Notes: generated from the letters alone by a model not told the origin. Counted from the first letter of the stretch, positions 1 to 9,937 are shown. The stretch is DNA of 64,000 nt from Streptomyces sp. B1I3 (GCF_030816615.1 NZ_JAUSYD010000001.1:1426001-1490000); one strand, 5' to 3'. Numbers and translations: made by a program.

Positions 1-3000
1 GCTGCGGACCGGATCGGTGTTGGTGAAGTCGTTGATCTTCGCTCCGTTGAGGAAGACCTGGAGACGTTCGCCCTGGACCCGGATCTCGTAGCTGTTCCAC
101 TGGCCGGGCGGCCGCAGGACACGGTCGCGGGCCTTGAGGTCGGCCGACTTGAAGGTGTAGACGGCCCCGGTCGTGCGGTCCGCCGCGTCCGTGGCGTCGA
201 TCTGGACCTCGTAGCCCTTGTTCACCGCGGACCACGGGTCGTCGGACTCGGGGAAGCCGACGAAGACGCCGGAGTTGTCGTCGCCCGCCATCTTCCAGTC
301 GAGCTTCAGCGAGTAGGAGTTCAGCTCCTTGGCCTGGTAGGTCAGCAGGCCCATGCCGCCCTGGGAGCGCAGTTCGCCGTCCACGACGTCGAACTTGCCG
401 GGACCGCCCTGCTTCCATCCCTCCAGCGTCTTGCCGTTGAAGAGGGGCCGGTAGCCGGTGTCCGGCCTGCAGTCGGCCTTGACCTGGCCGGCCGCGTAGC
501 GCAGCCCGCCGAGCAGGTGTGCGCGCATGGCCGGTTCGGCGTAGGACTCCTTGGTGTGGCCGAGGCCGGTGTAGAAGGAGCGGCCGCCCTGGTAGGCCTG
601 GCACCAGGAGATCGGGTGGTCGCCCTTCATGGTGCCGCCGGTGTAGGTGGTCTCGTCGAGTGTGGCGAGGACCTGGGCCTTGTCCCGGGGGTTGGTGCGG
701 TAGTTGTACCACTCGTCGGTGTGGTCCCAGGCCTCGTCCAGGTGCGCGGTCGCGGGGTGGTCGTGGTTCTCCACCCGGACGGTCGCGGGCTGGATCTGCG
801 GGTGGGAGGAGAAGTACGCGCCGACGAGGCCGCCGTAGAACTCCCAGTCGTACTCGGTGTCGGCGGCGGCGTGGACGCCCATGTAACCGCCTCCGGTGGC
901 GACGAAGTTCTCGAACGCCTTCTGCTGGGCGGTGTCGAGGACGTCACCCGTCGTCGAGAGGAAGACGACGGCGTCGTAGCGTGCCAGGTTGCTGGTGGTG
1001 AACTGGCCGGCCTCCTCTGTGGAGTCGACGGTGATGTTGGTGTCCTTGCCCAGCTCCTTCAGTGCGGCGATGCCGGTCGGGATCGAGTCGTGCCGGAAGC
1101 CGCCGGTCTTGGAGAAGACCAGGACGCGCTTGGCGGTCCGGTCGACCGGGCTGTCGGAGAGGCTGAAGTCGTCGACGTCGTAGAGCGCCCCGTCGCCGCC
1201 CTTGAAGACCAGGTAGAGCTCCGTGGCCTTCTTCGGGGCGCCGCGCAGCGGAACGTCGACGTCCTGGAACGTGTCCCAGCTGCCGGTCACCGGTATCGGT
1301 GCCGAGCCGAGGATCTTGCCGGTGGGCGACCCCGCACGCACCTCCAGGAAGCCTCCCGCGCCTGCGGAGGACGTACGGGCGGTGAGCTTGGTCGTGCCGT
1401 CGAGGATGTACGGGGTGAAGGAGATCCAGTCGTCGTTGTGGATGTCCCCGACGGTCCGGCCGCCGTGGGCGCTCGTCTTGCTCGGCGTGGTGATGCCGGA
1501 GGAGTTGTCGTAGTGCTCGGCCTGGCGGTGGCGCGGCTGGAGCTTGGCCTGGTCCCGGCCGGTCAGTGCGGCCTGGCCGCCTCCGCCGCCGTCGGTGTAG
1601 GACGCGGAGATGCCGCCGTAGATGTTGGCGTTCGGGTCGTGCCCGCCTTCCATCGCGGTCTTGACGGTGCCTTCGCAGCCGTGCTCGGTGGTGATGTCGT
1701 GCCCGTGGCTGTCGTGGCCCAGGGTGAACTTGACCTCGACCTTGGCGCAGTCGACGACGCCGTCCTCCGGGTCCTTGACGGTCACCTTGAAGGGAACCTC
1801 GTCACCGAACTCGAACATCTGGCCGTCGGCCGGGAACTGCATGTCCACGATGGGCGCGGTGTTGCCGACCGTCACGTGCACGCTGGCCGATCCGGTGCGC
1901 CCCGTGGGGTCCTTGGCGGTCACGGTGGCGGTGTAGGTGCCGTTCTTCTTGTACGTGTACGAGGGGTTGGCGGCCGTGGAGGTGCCCCCGTCGCCGAAGT
2001 CCCAGGCATACGTCAGGGCGTCGCCGTCACCGTCGGTGGTGCCGGCCGAGGAGAAGTTCACCCGGAGCGGTGCCACGCCGGAGGTCTTGTTCGACGAGGC
2101 CTCGGCGATGGGCGAGCGTCCGCCGGTGGCGTTCTCGATGCGGTACAGCGCCGAGTGCTCGTCGCCGCCGAACCAGGAGAGGCCGTAGTCCAGGACGTAC
2201 AGCGCCCCGTCGGGCCCGAACGCCATGTCCATCACCTGTGTCCCGGTCCACGGGATGTCGTTGATGGACTGGACGGCGCCGTCGGCGTCCTGCTCGATCC
2301 GCTTGATCCACTGGCGGCCGAACTCTCCGGCGAAGACGTCCCCGTCGTAGGCCTCCGGGAACTTGACGGGTGAGTCGAGGTCCGCGTCGTAGTGGTAGAC
2401 GGGCCCGCCCATCGGGGACTCGGAGCCGGTGCCGAACTCCGGTACGGACGCGCCGTCGTACGGGATCCAAGCGGCCTGCGCGGGCGGCAGGTCGACCAGG
2501 CCGGTGTTGTGCGCCGACTCGTTCTTCGGGGCCGCGCAGTCGAAGGCCGGTCCGGACGTCTGCGTCGCGAAGTCGTAGTCCCGGTAGGCGTCGTTGTCGC
2601 CGGTGCAGTAGGGCCAGCCGAAGTTTCCGGGTTTGGTCACCCGGGCGAACTCGACCTGTCCGGCGGGTCCGCGGTTCGGGTCTGCGGCACCCGCGTCGGG
2701 GCCGTAGTCACCGACGTACAGGATGCCGGTCGCCTTGTCGACACTGAAGCGGAAGGGGTTGCGGAAGCCCATCGCGTAGATCTCGGGGCGCGTCCTGTCC
2801 GTGCCCGGCGCGAAGAGGTTGCCCTCCGGGACGGTGTACGAGCCGTCGTCGGCCACCTTGATGCGCAGGATCTTCCCGCGGAGGTCGTTGGTGCTGCCCG
2901 CGGTGCGGCGGGCGTCGAACGCCGGGTTGCGGTCGGGCCGGTCGTCGAGCGGCGAGAAGCCGTCGGAGGCGAACGGGTTGGAGTCGTCGCCCGTGGAGAG

Positions 3001-3618
3001 GTAGAGGTTGCCCTGCGCGTCGAAGTCGATGTCGCCGCCCACGTGGCAGCACATGCCACGGGTGGTCGGGATGTCGAGGATCTTCTTCTCGCTGGCGTTG
3101 TCGAGGGTGCCGTCCTCGTTCAGCACGAAGCGGGAGAGGCGGTTCACACCGTCGAACTTCGCGAAGTCGGCGGCGGTGCCGTTCTCCGGCGCGTCGCCGG
3201 CGGGGGTGTCCAGCGGGGGCGCGTAGTAGAGGTAGATCGCCCGGTTCTCCGCGAAGCCGGGGTCGACCCCCACCCCTTGGAGGCCCTCCTCGTCGTGCGA
3301 GTAGACGGGGAGGGTGCCGGAGATCCGGGTGTTGCCCGCGCTGTCGGTGATCCGCAGCTCGCCACTGCGCGAGGTGTGCAGCACGCTGCGGTCGGGCAGC
3401 ACGGCCAGCGAGATGGGCTCGCCGGTCTCGGCGGCGCCCTTGGCGAGCGTGACCTGCTGGAAGTCCTCGGCGGCGGCGTCCTGTGCGGCCGGGGAGACCG
3501 GGGTGCCGGCGGCGGTGGCGGGCGAGGAGCCCAGGGTGAGGGTGGCGGCTGCGAGCAGTCCACCGGTGAACAGGGCGAGTGTTTTTCGGGCGCGGAGCCG
3601 TTTGCTGCTTCTGTGCAC
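1..3618 (-). CDS. Secreted GSDH-PKD-CBM6-ThuA-DUF1080 multidomain sugar protein (3' end beyond window)
   Basis: Open frame of 1206 codons from GTG at 3618 (GGAGG five to six bases upstream) running off the left edge. An Arg/Lys-rich start and Ala-rich hydrophobic stretch (about residues 1-35) form a signal peptide. Then: a PQQ-type glucose/sorbosone dehydrogenase beta-propeller (about 60-510, with GMCCHVGGDIDFD and GFRNPFRFS), a PKD domain (about 515-590, AWDFGDG), a linker, a CBM6-like module (about 685-805), a ThuA domain (about 830-1040, starting KRVLVFSKTGGFRHDS) and a DUF1080/3-keto-disaccharide hydrolase domain from about 1050 (RPLFNGKTLEGW). Established: DUF1080 members cleave 3-keto-glycosides and GSDH oxidises sugars. 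Inference: an extracellular enzyme that binds, oxidises and cleaves a carbohydrate, serving the uptake operon next door. The stop lies outside the window. Confidence 0.9.
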   Translation of the reverse strand, partial: MHRSSKRLRARKTLALFTGGLLAAATLTLGSSPATAAGTPVSPAAQDAAAEDFQQVTLAKGAAETGEPISLAVLPDRSVLHTSRSGELRITDSAGNTRISGTLPVYSHDEEGLQGVGVDPGFAENRAIYLYYAPPLDTPAGDAPENGTAADFAKFDGVNRLSRFVLNEDGTLDNASEKKILDIPTTRGMCCHVGGDIDFDAQGNLYLSTGDDSNPFASDGFSPLDDRPDRNPAFDARRTAGSTNDLRGKILRIKVADDGSYTVPEGNLFAPGTDRTRPEIYAMGFRNPFRFSVDKATGILYVGDYGPDAGAADPNRGPAGQVEFARVTKPGNFGWPYCTGDNDAYRDYDFATQTSGPAFDCAAPKNESAHNTGLVDLPPAQAAWIPYDGASVPEFGTGSESPMGGPVYHYDADLDSPVKFPEAYDGDVFAGEFGRQWIKRIEQDADGAVQSINDIPWTGTQVMDMAFGPDGALYVLDYGLSWFGGDEHSALYRIENATGGRSPIAEASSNKTSGVAPLRVNFSSAGTTDGDGDALTYAWDFGDGGTSTAANPSYTYKKNGTYTATVTAKDPTGRTGSASVHVTVGNTAPIVDMQFPADGQMFEFGDEVPFKVTVKDPEDGVVDCAKVEVKFTLGHDSHGHDITTEHGCEGTVKTAMEGGHDPNANIYGGISASYTDGGGGGQAALTGRDQAKLQPRHRQAEHYDNSSGITTPSKTSAHGGRTVGDIHNDDWISFTPYILDGTTKLTARTSSAGAGGFLEVRAGSPTGKILGSAPIPVTGSWDTFQDVDVPLRGAPKKATELYLVFKGGDGALYDVDDFSLSDSPVDRTAKRVLVFSKTGGFRHDSIPTGIAALKELGKDTNITVDSTEEAGQFTTSNLARYDAVVFLSTTGDVLDTAQQKAFENFVATGGGYMGVHAAADTEYDWEFYGGLVGAYFSSHPQIQPATVRVENHDHPATAHLDEAWDHTDEWYNYRTNPRDKAQVLATLDETTYTGGTMKGDHPISWCQAYQGGRSFYTGLGHTKESYAEPAMRAHLLGGLRYAAGQVKADCRPDTGYRPLFNGKTLEGWKQGGPGKFDVVDGELRSQGGMGLLTYQAKELNSYSLKLDWKMAGDDNSGVFVGFPESDDPWSAVNKGYEVQIDATDAADRTTGAVYTFKSADLKARDRVLRPPGQWNSYEIRVQGERLQVFLNGAKINDFTNTDPVRS

Positions 3619-3690
3619 GTGCGTCCTCCGGGAGGTGCCGGTTGCTCGGGCGGGTGCGTTTCTGCCGTTCCGCGCGGGGACTGCCGCGCT

Positions 3691-3722
3691 CGTCACCAGG
3701 GGCGGGTGAGCCCCTGGTGACG
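3691..3722. terminator. Perfect 13-bp-arm hairpin upstream of the secreted sugar gene
   Basis: CGTCACCAGGGGC at 3691-3703 is exactly reverse-complemented at 3710-3722 with a 6-base loop. It lies between the upstream operon's end and the GTG at 3618, so it is either a second terminator or a 5' leader structure of the secreted gene. No U-tract is present, which is normal for Streptomyces. A separate 10-bp palindrome CGTGTACACG is at 3733-3742 and could be an operator for this promoter region. The rest of 3619-3936 shows no gene. Confidence 0.5.
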
Positions 3723-3903
3723 CGAGTCATGTCGTGTACACGTAGTGGACCGTAGCTGGGTTCGTCCGGTACGGAAAGCCCTTGTGCGGGTTGTGCGTCG
3801 AGCTTTTTCCCGCGTGTGGACAAAGGCGGTTTCGGGCATGGCGAACCGCCCGGCGGGCTTGACGTCGTCGAGCCACGTCGAGCCCCGCCGGCGATCGAGG
3901 CGC

Positions 3904-3933
3904 GGGGTCCCGGGGGCGGAGCCCCGGGACCCC
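3904..3933 (-). terminator. Terminator of the ABC transporter/oxidoreductase/isomerase operon
   Basis: GGGGTCCCGGGG (3904-3915) and its exact complement (3922-3933) flank a 6-base loop. The stem begins only 3 bases past the isomerase stop codon at 3937. Stable GC stems without a U-run directly after a stop are the usual Streptomyces terminator form. Confidence 0.75.
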
Positions 3934-3936
3934 GGA

Positions 3937-4941
3937 CTACTCGCCGCCCCCGAACGCCGCGTCGAACGACGCGCTCGGCGGGTCGAAGTCGAACCGCTTC
4001 AGCGACGTGAGCGCCTCGGGCGCCCCCGTCAGCCGGTCCATGCCCGCGTCCTCCCACTCCACCGAGACCGGCCCCTGGTAGCCGATCGACCGGAGCATCC
4101 GGAAGACGTCCTCCCACGGCACGTCGCCGTGTCCGGCCGAGACGAAGTCCCAGCCGCGCCTCGGATCACCCCACGGCAGGTGGGATCCGAGACGCCCGTT
4201 GCGTCCGTCGAGGCGCTTTCGGGCCTCCTTGCAGTCCACGTGGTAGATCCGGTCCCGGAAGTCGTAGAGGAAGCCCACCGGGTCGAGGTCCTGCCACACG
4301 AAGTGGCTCGGGTCGAAGTTCAGCCCGAACGCGGGGCGGTGGTCCACGGCCTCCAGGGCCCGGTGCGTGGTCCAGTAGTCGTACGCGATCTCGCTCGGAT
4401 GCACCTCGTGGGCGAAGCGCACCCCCTCCGCGTCGAAGACGTCCAGGATGGGGTTCCACCGCTCCGCGAAGTCCTCGTACCCGCGCTCGATCATGTGCGG
4501 TGGAACCGGCGGGAACATGGCGACCGTGTGCCAGATCGAGGAGCCGGTGAACCCGATGACCGTGTCGACGCCGAACGCGGCCGCCGCGCGGGCGGTGTTC
4601 CTGATCTCCTCGGCGGCCCGGCGGCGCACACCTTCGGCGTCCCCGTCCCCCCAGATCCGGGCGGGCAGGATGCCCTGGTGGCGTTCGTCGATCGGGTGGT
4701 CGCAGACGGCCTGACCCACCAGGTGGTTCGAGACGGCCCAGCACTTCAGGCCGTACTTGTCGAGCAGCTGCCGCCGCCCGTCCAGGTAGCCGGGGTCCGC
4801 CAGCGCCTTGTCGACTTCGAAGTGATCACCCCAGCAGGCGAGTTCGAGTCCGTCGTAACCGAATTCCCGGGCGAGCCGGCAGACCTCCTCCAGTGGCAGG
4901 TCGGCCCACTGGCCGGTGAAGAGGGTGAAGGGACGGGGCAT
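3937..4941 (-). CDS. Sugar phosphate isomerase/epimerase (xylose-isomerase-like TIM barrel)
   Basis: 334 aa, AP-endonuclease-2/xylose-isomerase-like TIM barrel. Likely divalent metal ligands are E179 (AHEVHPSE), D210/H213 (NFDPSHF), H234 (YHVDCKE) and E295 (VSVEWED), in family order. It should isomerise or epimerise a sugar or keto-sugar in the cytoplasm; the substrate cannot be read from sequence. ATG start at 4941 with AGGAGG overlapping the stop codon of the oxidoreductase gene 12 bases upstream, so the two are probably translated together. Last gene of the transporter operon, followed at once by a strong hairpin. Pairing with a Gfo/Idh/MocA enzyme is a recurrent arrangement in inositol and 3-keto-sugar catabolism. 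Confidence 0.9.
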   Translation of the reverse strand: MPRPFTLFTGQWADLPLEEVCRLAREFGYDGLELACWGDHFEVDKALADPGYLDGRRQLLDKYGLKCWAVSNHLVGQAVCDHPIDERHQGILPARIWGDGDAEGVRRRAAEEIRNTARAAAAFGVDTVIGFTGSSIWHTVAMFPPVPPHMIERGYEDFAERWNPILDVFDAEGVRFAHEVHPSEIAYDYWTTHRALEAVDHRPAFGLNFDPSHFVWQDLDPVGFLYDFRDRIYHVDCKEARKRLDGRNGRLGSHLPWGDPRRGWDFVSAGHGDVPWEDVFRMLRSIGYQGPVSVEWEDAGMDRLTGAPEALTSLKRFDFDPPSASFDAAFGGGE

Positions 4942-4953
4942 GCGCCCAACCTC

Positions 4954-6186
4954 CTAGAAAGGGACCGGAGTGAGTACGGAGTTCTTGGCGGCGCTCTCCT
5001 CGACGGCGGCGAGCACCCGCTGCACCTGGAGGCCGTCGGCGAACGACGGCACAGGAGCGGCTCCTTCGGCGATCGTGCACACCACGTCACGGGCCTGGTG
5101 GACGAAGGTGTGCTCGTAGCCCAGTCCGTGGCCCGGCGGCCACCACGCCTCCAGGTAGGGGTGCTCGGGTTCCGTGACCAGGATCCGCCGGAAGCCGGCG
5201 GAGGTCGCGGGCTCCGTGTGGTCGTGGAAGGAGAGTTCGTTGAGCCGTTCCAGGTCGAAGGCGATCGAGCCCAGCTCTCCGTTGATCTCCAGCCGCAGGG
5301 CGTTCTTGCGGCCGGCCGCCATCCGGGTCGCCTCGAACGAGGCCAGCGCGCCGGAGGCCAGCCGCCCGGTGAACAGGGCCGCGTCGTCGACGGTGACCAC
5401 CCCCCGTGCGGCACCGTCGGCGATGCCCGTGAGCCCGGCCGCGGAACCGGCGAGCACGGGCCGTTCCCGTACGAACGTCTCGCTCAGCGCCGACACACCG
5501 ACCAGCAGCTCGCCGGCGAGGTACTGGGCGAGGTCGACGATGTGCGCCCCGAGGTCTCCCAGCGCACCCGAGCCGGCGTGCTCGCGCTCCAGCCGCCAGG
5601 TGAGGGGTGACTCGGGGTCGACCAGCCAGTCCTGGAGGTAGGTGGCCCGTACGTGCCGCAGGCGGCCCAGCCGGCCCTCCGCGATCAGGGAGCGGGCGTA
5701 CGTGATGGCGGGCACCTTGCGGTAGTTGAAGCCGACGAGCGCCACCTGACCGCGGGCCGCGGCCCGCTCGGCGGCCTCGGCCATGGCCTCCGCCTCGGCG
5801 ACCGTGTTGGCGAGCGGCTTCTCGCACAGCACGTGCTTGCCCGCCTCCAGCGCGGCGATGGCGATCTCCGCGTGGCTGTCGCCGGGTGTGCAGATGTCGA
5901 CCAGCTGCACGTCGTCCCGGAGGATCAGGGCGCGCCAGTCGGTCTCAGCCGCCGCCCAGCCGTGGCGGGCCGCGGCGGCCTCGACGGCCGTACGGTCGCG
6001 TCCGCAGATCGCGGCGAGAGCGGGCCTCACCGGCAGGTCGAAGACGTGTCCCGCGGTCCGCCACCCCTGCGAGTGGGCGGCCCCCATGAACGCGTATCCG
6101 ACCATGCCGACCCCGAGTGTCGTCGTCGGTCGCTCAACCGGCGGCGGTGCCTCGGTCTCCTGCTCCGTCTCTTCCCTACGGGCCAT
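4954..6186 (-). CDS. Gfo/Idh/MocA family oxidoreductase
   Basis: 410 aa, NAD(P)-dependent sugar or cyclitol dehydrogenase. A Rossmann glycine motif (GMVGYAFMGAAH) starts near residue 27, the family EKP motif is at 122-124 (CEKPLANT), and GALGDLGAHIVDL in the C-terminal half carries the likely catalytic histidine. About 20 charged, Pro-rich residues precede the fold and are unusual. The ATG at 6186 has GGAGG 8 bases upstream, which supports that start. It lies between the substrate-binding protein gene and the isomerase gene in one operon. Likely role: oxidation or reduction of the imported sugar, feeding the isomerase. Exact substrate unknown. Confidence 0.92.
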   Translation of the reverse strand: MARREETEQETEAPPPVERPTTTLGVGMVGYAFMGAAHSQGWRTAGHVFDLPVRPALAAICGRDRTAVEAAAARHGWAAAETDWRALILRDDVQLVDICTPGDSHAEIAIAALEAGKHVLCEKPLANTVAEAEAMAEAAERAAARGQVALVGFNYRKVPAITYARSLIAEGRLGRLRHVRATYLQDWLVDPESPLTWRLEREHAGSGALGDLGAHIVDLAQYLAGELLVGVSALSETFVRERPVLAGSAAGLTGIADGAARGVVTVDDAALFTGRLASGALASFEATRMAAGRKNALRLEINGELGSIAFDLERLNELSFHDHTEPATSAGFRRILVTEPEHPYLEAWWPPGHGLGYEHTFVHQARDVVCTIAEGAAPVPSFADGLQVQRVLAAVEESAAKNSVLTPVPF

Positions 6187-6235
6187 GCGGGCTTCCTCCT
6201 CGTCGGTGGTTCGGTGGCGGCAGCACGGTGCGGGA

Positions 6236-7273
6236 TCAGCTGAAGCCCGTCGGCAGGTACTGGTCGACGTTGTCCTTGGTGACGACGGCCGAGTACAGGG
6301 TCAGCGAGCTCGGGATCTCCATCTCGGAGAGGCCTGCGATGCCCTTGCTCTGGCCGAGGGCGCGGGCCAGGTCGATGGCGGACGCGGCCATCGTCGGCGG
6401 GTACAGGACGGTGGCCTTCAGGACGCTGTTGCCGGCCTTGATGGCGTCCATCGCGGACTTCGCCCCGGCGCCGCCGACCATGATGAACTCGTCGCGGCCC
6501 GCCTGCTGGATGGCGCGCAGGGCTCCCACGCCCTGGTCGTCGTCGTGGTTCCACAGGGCGTCGAACTGCTTCTGCGCCTGGAGGAGCTGGGCCATCTTCG
6601 CCTGCCCGGACTCCACGGTGAAGTCCGCTGCCTGACGGGCCACCAGCTTCACGTTGGAGTAGTTCTTCAGCGCGTCGGCGAAGCCCTGGCTGCGCTGCTT
6701 GGTGAGCTCCAGATTGTCGATGCCCGCGAGCTCGACGACCTTGGCGTCGGCCTTGCCCTTGAGCTGCTCGCCGATGTAGTGCCCGGCGTTGAGCCCCATG
6801 CCGTAGTTGTCGCCGCCGACCCAGCAGCGGTAGGCCTGCGGGGAGGCGAAGACGCGGTCGAGGTTGACGACGGGGATGCCCGCCTTCATGGCCTCCAGGC
6901 CGACCTGGGTAAGTGCCTTCCCGTCCGCGGGGAGGACGACGAGGACATCGACCTTCTTGTTGATGAGGGTCTTGACCTGGCCGATCTGCGCTGCGGTGTC
7001 GTTGGAGCCCTCGGTGATCTCCAGGGTCACCTCGGAGTACTTCTCCGCCCGGGACTTGGCGTTCACGTTGATCGCGTTGAGCCAGCCGTGGTCGGCCTGG
7101 GGCCCGGCGAAGCCGATGGTGACGGGCGTGCCCGGCTTGTCGTCGGCGGCCGGCTGATTGCTCTGCGCGGTCGCCTTCTCCTTGGGCTCGTTGCTGGTAC
7201 AGGCGGTGAGGAAGGCTCCCGCGGAGACGGCCGCGGTGCCGAAGAGCAGTCCTCTACGGCTGGTTTCTGGCAT
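6236..7273 (-). CDS. Sugar ABC transporter substrate-binding lipoprotein (RbsB-like)
   Basis: 345 aa periplasmic-binding-protein type 1 fold for a sugar importer. The N-terminus combines a twin-arginine-like TSRRGLLF with a lipobox ending LTAC, so it is probably a Tat-exported lipoprotein anchored outside the membrane. Mature-part motifs include VTIGFAGPQADHGWLNAI near the start and PVVNLDRVF. I chose ATG at 7273, which has AAGGG 10 bases upstream, over the in-frame ATG at 7291, which lacks a ribosome site. Downstream of the permease (71-base gap) and upstream of the Gfo/Idh gene. It should set transporter specificity, probably for a monosaccharide or cyclitol. Confidence 0.92.
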   Translation of the reverse strand: MPETSRRGLLFGTAAVSAGAFLTACTSNEPKEKATAQSNQPAADDKPGTPVTIGFAGPQADHGWLNAINVNAKSRAEKYSEVTLEITEGSNDTAAQIGQVKTLINKKVDVLVVLPADGKALTQVGLEAMKAGIPVVNLDRVFASPQAYRCWVGGDNYGMGLNAGHYIGEQLKGKADAKVVELAGIDNLELTKQRSQGFADALKNYSNVKLVARQAADFTVESGQAKMAQLLQAQKQFDALWNHDDDQGVGALRAIQQAGRDEFIMVGGAGAKSAMDAIKAGNSVLKATVLYPPTMAASAIDLARALGQSKGIAGLSEMEIPSSLTLYSAVVTKDNVDQYLPTGFS

Positions 7274-7344
7274 GGCTGTCAAACCCTTCATCCGGTGCGT
7301 GGCATGCGGAACAGCGGGCGGGGCGTGGGTGGACCGGGAGTCGC

Positions 7345-8394
7345 TCAGGTCTCGCCGTGGCGCGAGGTGCGGCGCTGGACCAGGACGGCGGCGACGATGA
7401 TCGCGCCCTTGGCGATCTGCTGGACATCGCTCTGGAGGTTGTTGAGCGCGAAGATGTTGGTGATCGTGGTGAAGACGAGGACACCGAGCACGGAGCCGAC
7501 GATCGTTCCGCGGCCCCCGCTCAGGAGGGTGCCACCGATGATCGCGGCGGCGATGGCGTCGAGTTCGTACAGGTTGCCGTTGGTGTTCTGGCCCGATCCC
7601 GACAGGATGATCAGCATGAAGGCGGCGATGCCGCAGCACAGGCCGGAGAGCAGGTAGAGGTAGAGCCGCTGGCGGCGTACGTCGATGCCGGCCAGCCGGG
7701 CGGCTTCGGCGTTGCCGCCGACCGCGACCGTGCGGCGCCCGAAGGTCGTCCGGTTCAGGATCAGCCATCCGGCCACGGTCACCGCGGCGAAGACGAGGAC
7801 GAGCGGCGGGATGCCGAGGACGTACGCGTCGGGCAGGCCGAGGTCGAGGACGGACTGGACCGTCACGATCTGCGTCTTGCCGTCGGTGATCTGGAGGGCG
7901 AGTCCGCGGGCGGAGGCGAGCATCGCCAGGGTCGCGATGAACGGCACCATGCCGCCGTACGCGATGAGCAGCCCGTTGACCAGCCCGGCGGCGAGCCCGA
8001 CGACCACGGCGGTGAAGAGGATGCCCGCGAAGCCGTACTCCTGGGTGGCGAGTGTGGTCGCCCACACGGAGGCGAGGGCGACCATCGCTCCGACGGACAG
8101 GTCGATGCCGCCGCTGGTGATGACGAAGGTCATGCCGACGGTGACGACCCCGATGACGGACGACTGCGTCAGGATCAGCTGGAGGTTCCCGGTGTCCAGG
8201 AACGCGTCCGGTTCGGTGAAGCCGCCGACGGCTATCAGGACGGCGAGGACGCCGAGCAGCGACAGGTTGCGGACGTCGGCGCGCACACCGAGTGCGCGCA
8301 GGCCGCCGCCCTGCTTCGGAGCCGGAGCGGCGGGGCCGGTCAGGGGCGCCTTCTCCGGCCCGTGGTGCTGCGCCGACGTTGCGGGCTGTGTCAT
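7345..8394 (-). CDS. Sugar ABC transporter permease (RbsC-like)
   Basis: 349 aa BPD_transp_2 family membrane protein with about 8-10 hydrophobic helices. The family stretch TSGGIDLSVGAMVALASV is present near residue 110. About 40 soluble Pro/Ala-rich residues precede the first helix. The ATG overlaps the ATPase gene's stop by four bases (8391-8394), so translation is coupled. It forms the membrane channel of the ribose-type importer with the flanking ATPase and lipoprotein. Confidence 0.93.
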   Translation of the reverse strand: MTQPATSAQHHGPEKAPLTGPAAPAPKQGGGLRALGVRADVRNLSLLGVLAVLIAVGGFTEPDAFLDTGNLQLILTQSSVIGVVTVGMTFVITSGGIDLSVGAMVALASVWATTLATQEYGFAGILFTAVVVGLAAGLVNGLLIAYGGMVPFIATLAMLASARGLALQITDGKTQIVTVQSVLDLGLPDAYVLGIPPLVLVFAAVTVAGWLILNRTTFGRRTVAVGGNAEAARLAGIDVRRQRLYLYLLSGLCCGIAAFMLIILSGSGQNTNGNLYELDAIAAAIIGGTLLSGGRGTIVGSVLGVLVFTTITNIFALNNLQSDVQQIAKGAIIVAAVLVQRRTSRHGET

Positions 8395-9917
8395 GTCGTC
8401 GGGCTCCCTTCCATGACGAGGTCGAGTACACGGTGCTCGTCGAGCTCCCGGGCGTCGGCCGTGTGCACGACCCGGCCTTCACGGAGCACCAGCACCCGGT
8501 CGGCGAGGCCCAGCACTTCGGGCACTTCGCTGGAGACGAGCAGGACGGCGAGGCCTTCGTCGGCCAGCCGGCGGATCACGGCGTAGAGCTCGGCGCGGGC
8601 GCCGACGTCGACTCCGCGGGTGGGTTCGTCGAGCAGCAGAACCTTGCAGCCCCGCAGCAGCCAGCGGGCCAGGACCGCCTTCTGCTGGTTGCCGCCGGAC
8701 AGGGTGCGGACGGCCGCGTCCGGGTTGTCGGGGCGCAGGGAGAGCTCCCGGGTGGCTGCCCTGGCGGCCGCGCGCTCGGCTCCCCGGTCGACCCAGCCGG
8801 CGCGGGCGAAGCGGGAGAGGGAGGAGACGGAGACGTTGCGGGTGACCGATTCGGTCAGCAGGAGGGCCTGTGCCTTGCGTTCCTCCGGGGCGAGCCCGAT
8901 CCCCGCGGCGACGGCGGCCCGCACACTGCCGGGGCGCAGCGGTGTGCCGGCGACGGTGACGCGGCCCGTGGCCGGCTTGCGGGCGCCGTAGACGGTCTCC
9001 AGGATCTCGGAGCGTCCTGAGCCGACGAGACCCGCGAGGCCGACGATCTCGCCCGGCCTCAACTCCAGGTCCAGGGGCTCGAACTCACCCTTCCTGGAGA
9101 GGCCCTCGATCGTGAGTACGGGGTCGGCGGCGGGAGGTCCGAAGCCGGGTTCGGGACGCGGCGGAAACACGTACTCGACGTTGCGGCCGGTCATCATGGC
9201 AACGATGTCCCGGGTCGGGGTGGACTCGGCGGGGAGGCCGACGGCGACGGCCCGGCCGTCCTTGAGGACGGTCACCCGGTCACCGATGCGGCGGATCTCC
9301 TCCAGCCGGTGGGAGATGTAGACGACGGCCACACCGTCGGCGGTGAGGCCGTCGACGATGCGGAAGAGGTTGTCCACCTCGTCGGGGTCGAGCGCGGCGG
9401 ACGGCTCGTCCATCACGATGAGCCGCACGTCGTGGGAGAGCGCCCGTGCCATGGAGACGATCTGCTGGTGGGCGGCGGACAGGTCACCGACCGCGCGCGC
9501 GGGGTCGATCTCCGGGTGGCCGAGGCGCTTCAGGAGCGCGGCGGCGGCGGCCTTGGCCTCGCGGGTGCGGACGACGAAGCCGGCGGTGGTGGGCTCGTGG
9601 CCCAGAAAGACGTTCTCCGCGACGGACAGGCCCCGCACCAGGTCGAGTTCCTGGTAGATGGTGGCGATGCCCAGGCGCATCGCGGTGATCGGCGAGGAGA
9701 GCTGGACGGGCTCGCCGCGCCAGGTGATGGCGCCGTCGTCCGGCTGGTGGGCCCCGGCAAGCACCTTGATGAGGGTGGACTTTCCGGCGCCGTTCTGACC
9801 GAGGAGGCAGTGCACTTCGCCGGCCTGGACCTCCAGGTCCACGCCGTCGAGGGCGCGCACACCGGGGAACGATTTGGTGATGCCGGACATCGTGAGCAGG
9901 GGTGGTTCTGGTGCCAT
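8391..9917 (-). CDS. Sugar ABC transporter ATP-binding protein with two NBDs (RbsA-like)
   Basis: 508 aa with two ATPase halves. The first has Walker A GQNGAGKST (residues 40-48), a weak signature (LSAAHQQ) and Walker B VMDEPSAALD. The second has a degenerate Walker A (GLVGSGRSE), a good signature (LSGGNQQK) and LLLDEPTRGVD. This asymmetry is normal for RbsA/MglA-type sugar ATPases. First gene of the import/catabolic operon; the 329 bases upstream hold a palindromic repeat and tandem 41-bp repeats, then the ROK regulator gene. Confidence 0.93.
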   Translation of the reverse strand: MAPEPPLLTMSGITKSFPGVRALDGVDLEVQAGEVHCLLGQNGAGKSTLIKVLAGAHQPDDGAITWRGEPVQLSSPITAMRLGIATIYQELDLVRGLSVAENVFLGHEPTTAGFVVRTREAKAAAAALLKRLGHPEIDPARAVGDLSAAHQQIVSMARALSHDVRLIVMDEPSAALDPDEVDNLFRIVDGLTADGVAVVYISHRLEEIRRIGDRVTVLKDGRAVAVGLPAESTPTRDIVAMMTGRNVEYVFPPRPEPGFGPPAADPVLTIEGLSRKGEFEPLDLELRPGEIVGLAGLVGSGRSEILETVYGARKPATGRVTVAGTPLRPGSVRAAVAAGIGLAPEERKAQALLLTESVTRNVSVSSLSRFARAGWVDRGAERAAARAATRELSLRPDNPDAAVRTLSGGNQQKAVLARWLLRGCKVLLLDEPTRGVDVGARAELYAVIRRLADEGLAVLLVSSEVPEVLGLADRVLVLREGRVVHTADARELDEHRVLDLVMEGSPTT

Positions 9918-9937
9918 GACGAATCCCCTCGGCGAAT

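Noticed and set aside
517..2373. 618-codon plus-strand open frame opposite the secreted sugar protein
   Set aside because: Val/Gly-rich mirror of a strongly supported minus-strand gene; no domain, and high GC keeps antisense frames open.
7274..8482. Long frame continuous with the sugar-binding protein
   Set aside because: It runs through the permease gene in another phase; the Tat/lipobox signal fixes the true start near 7273.
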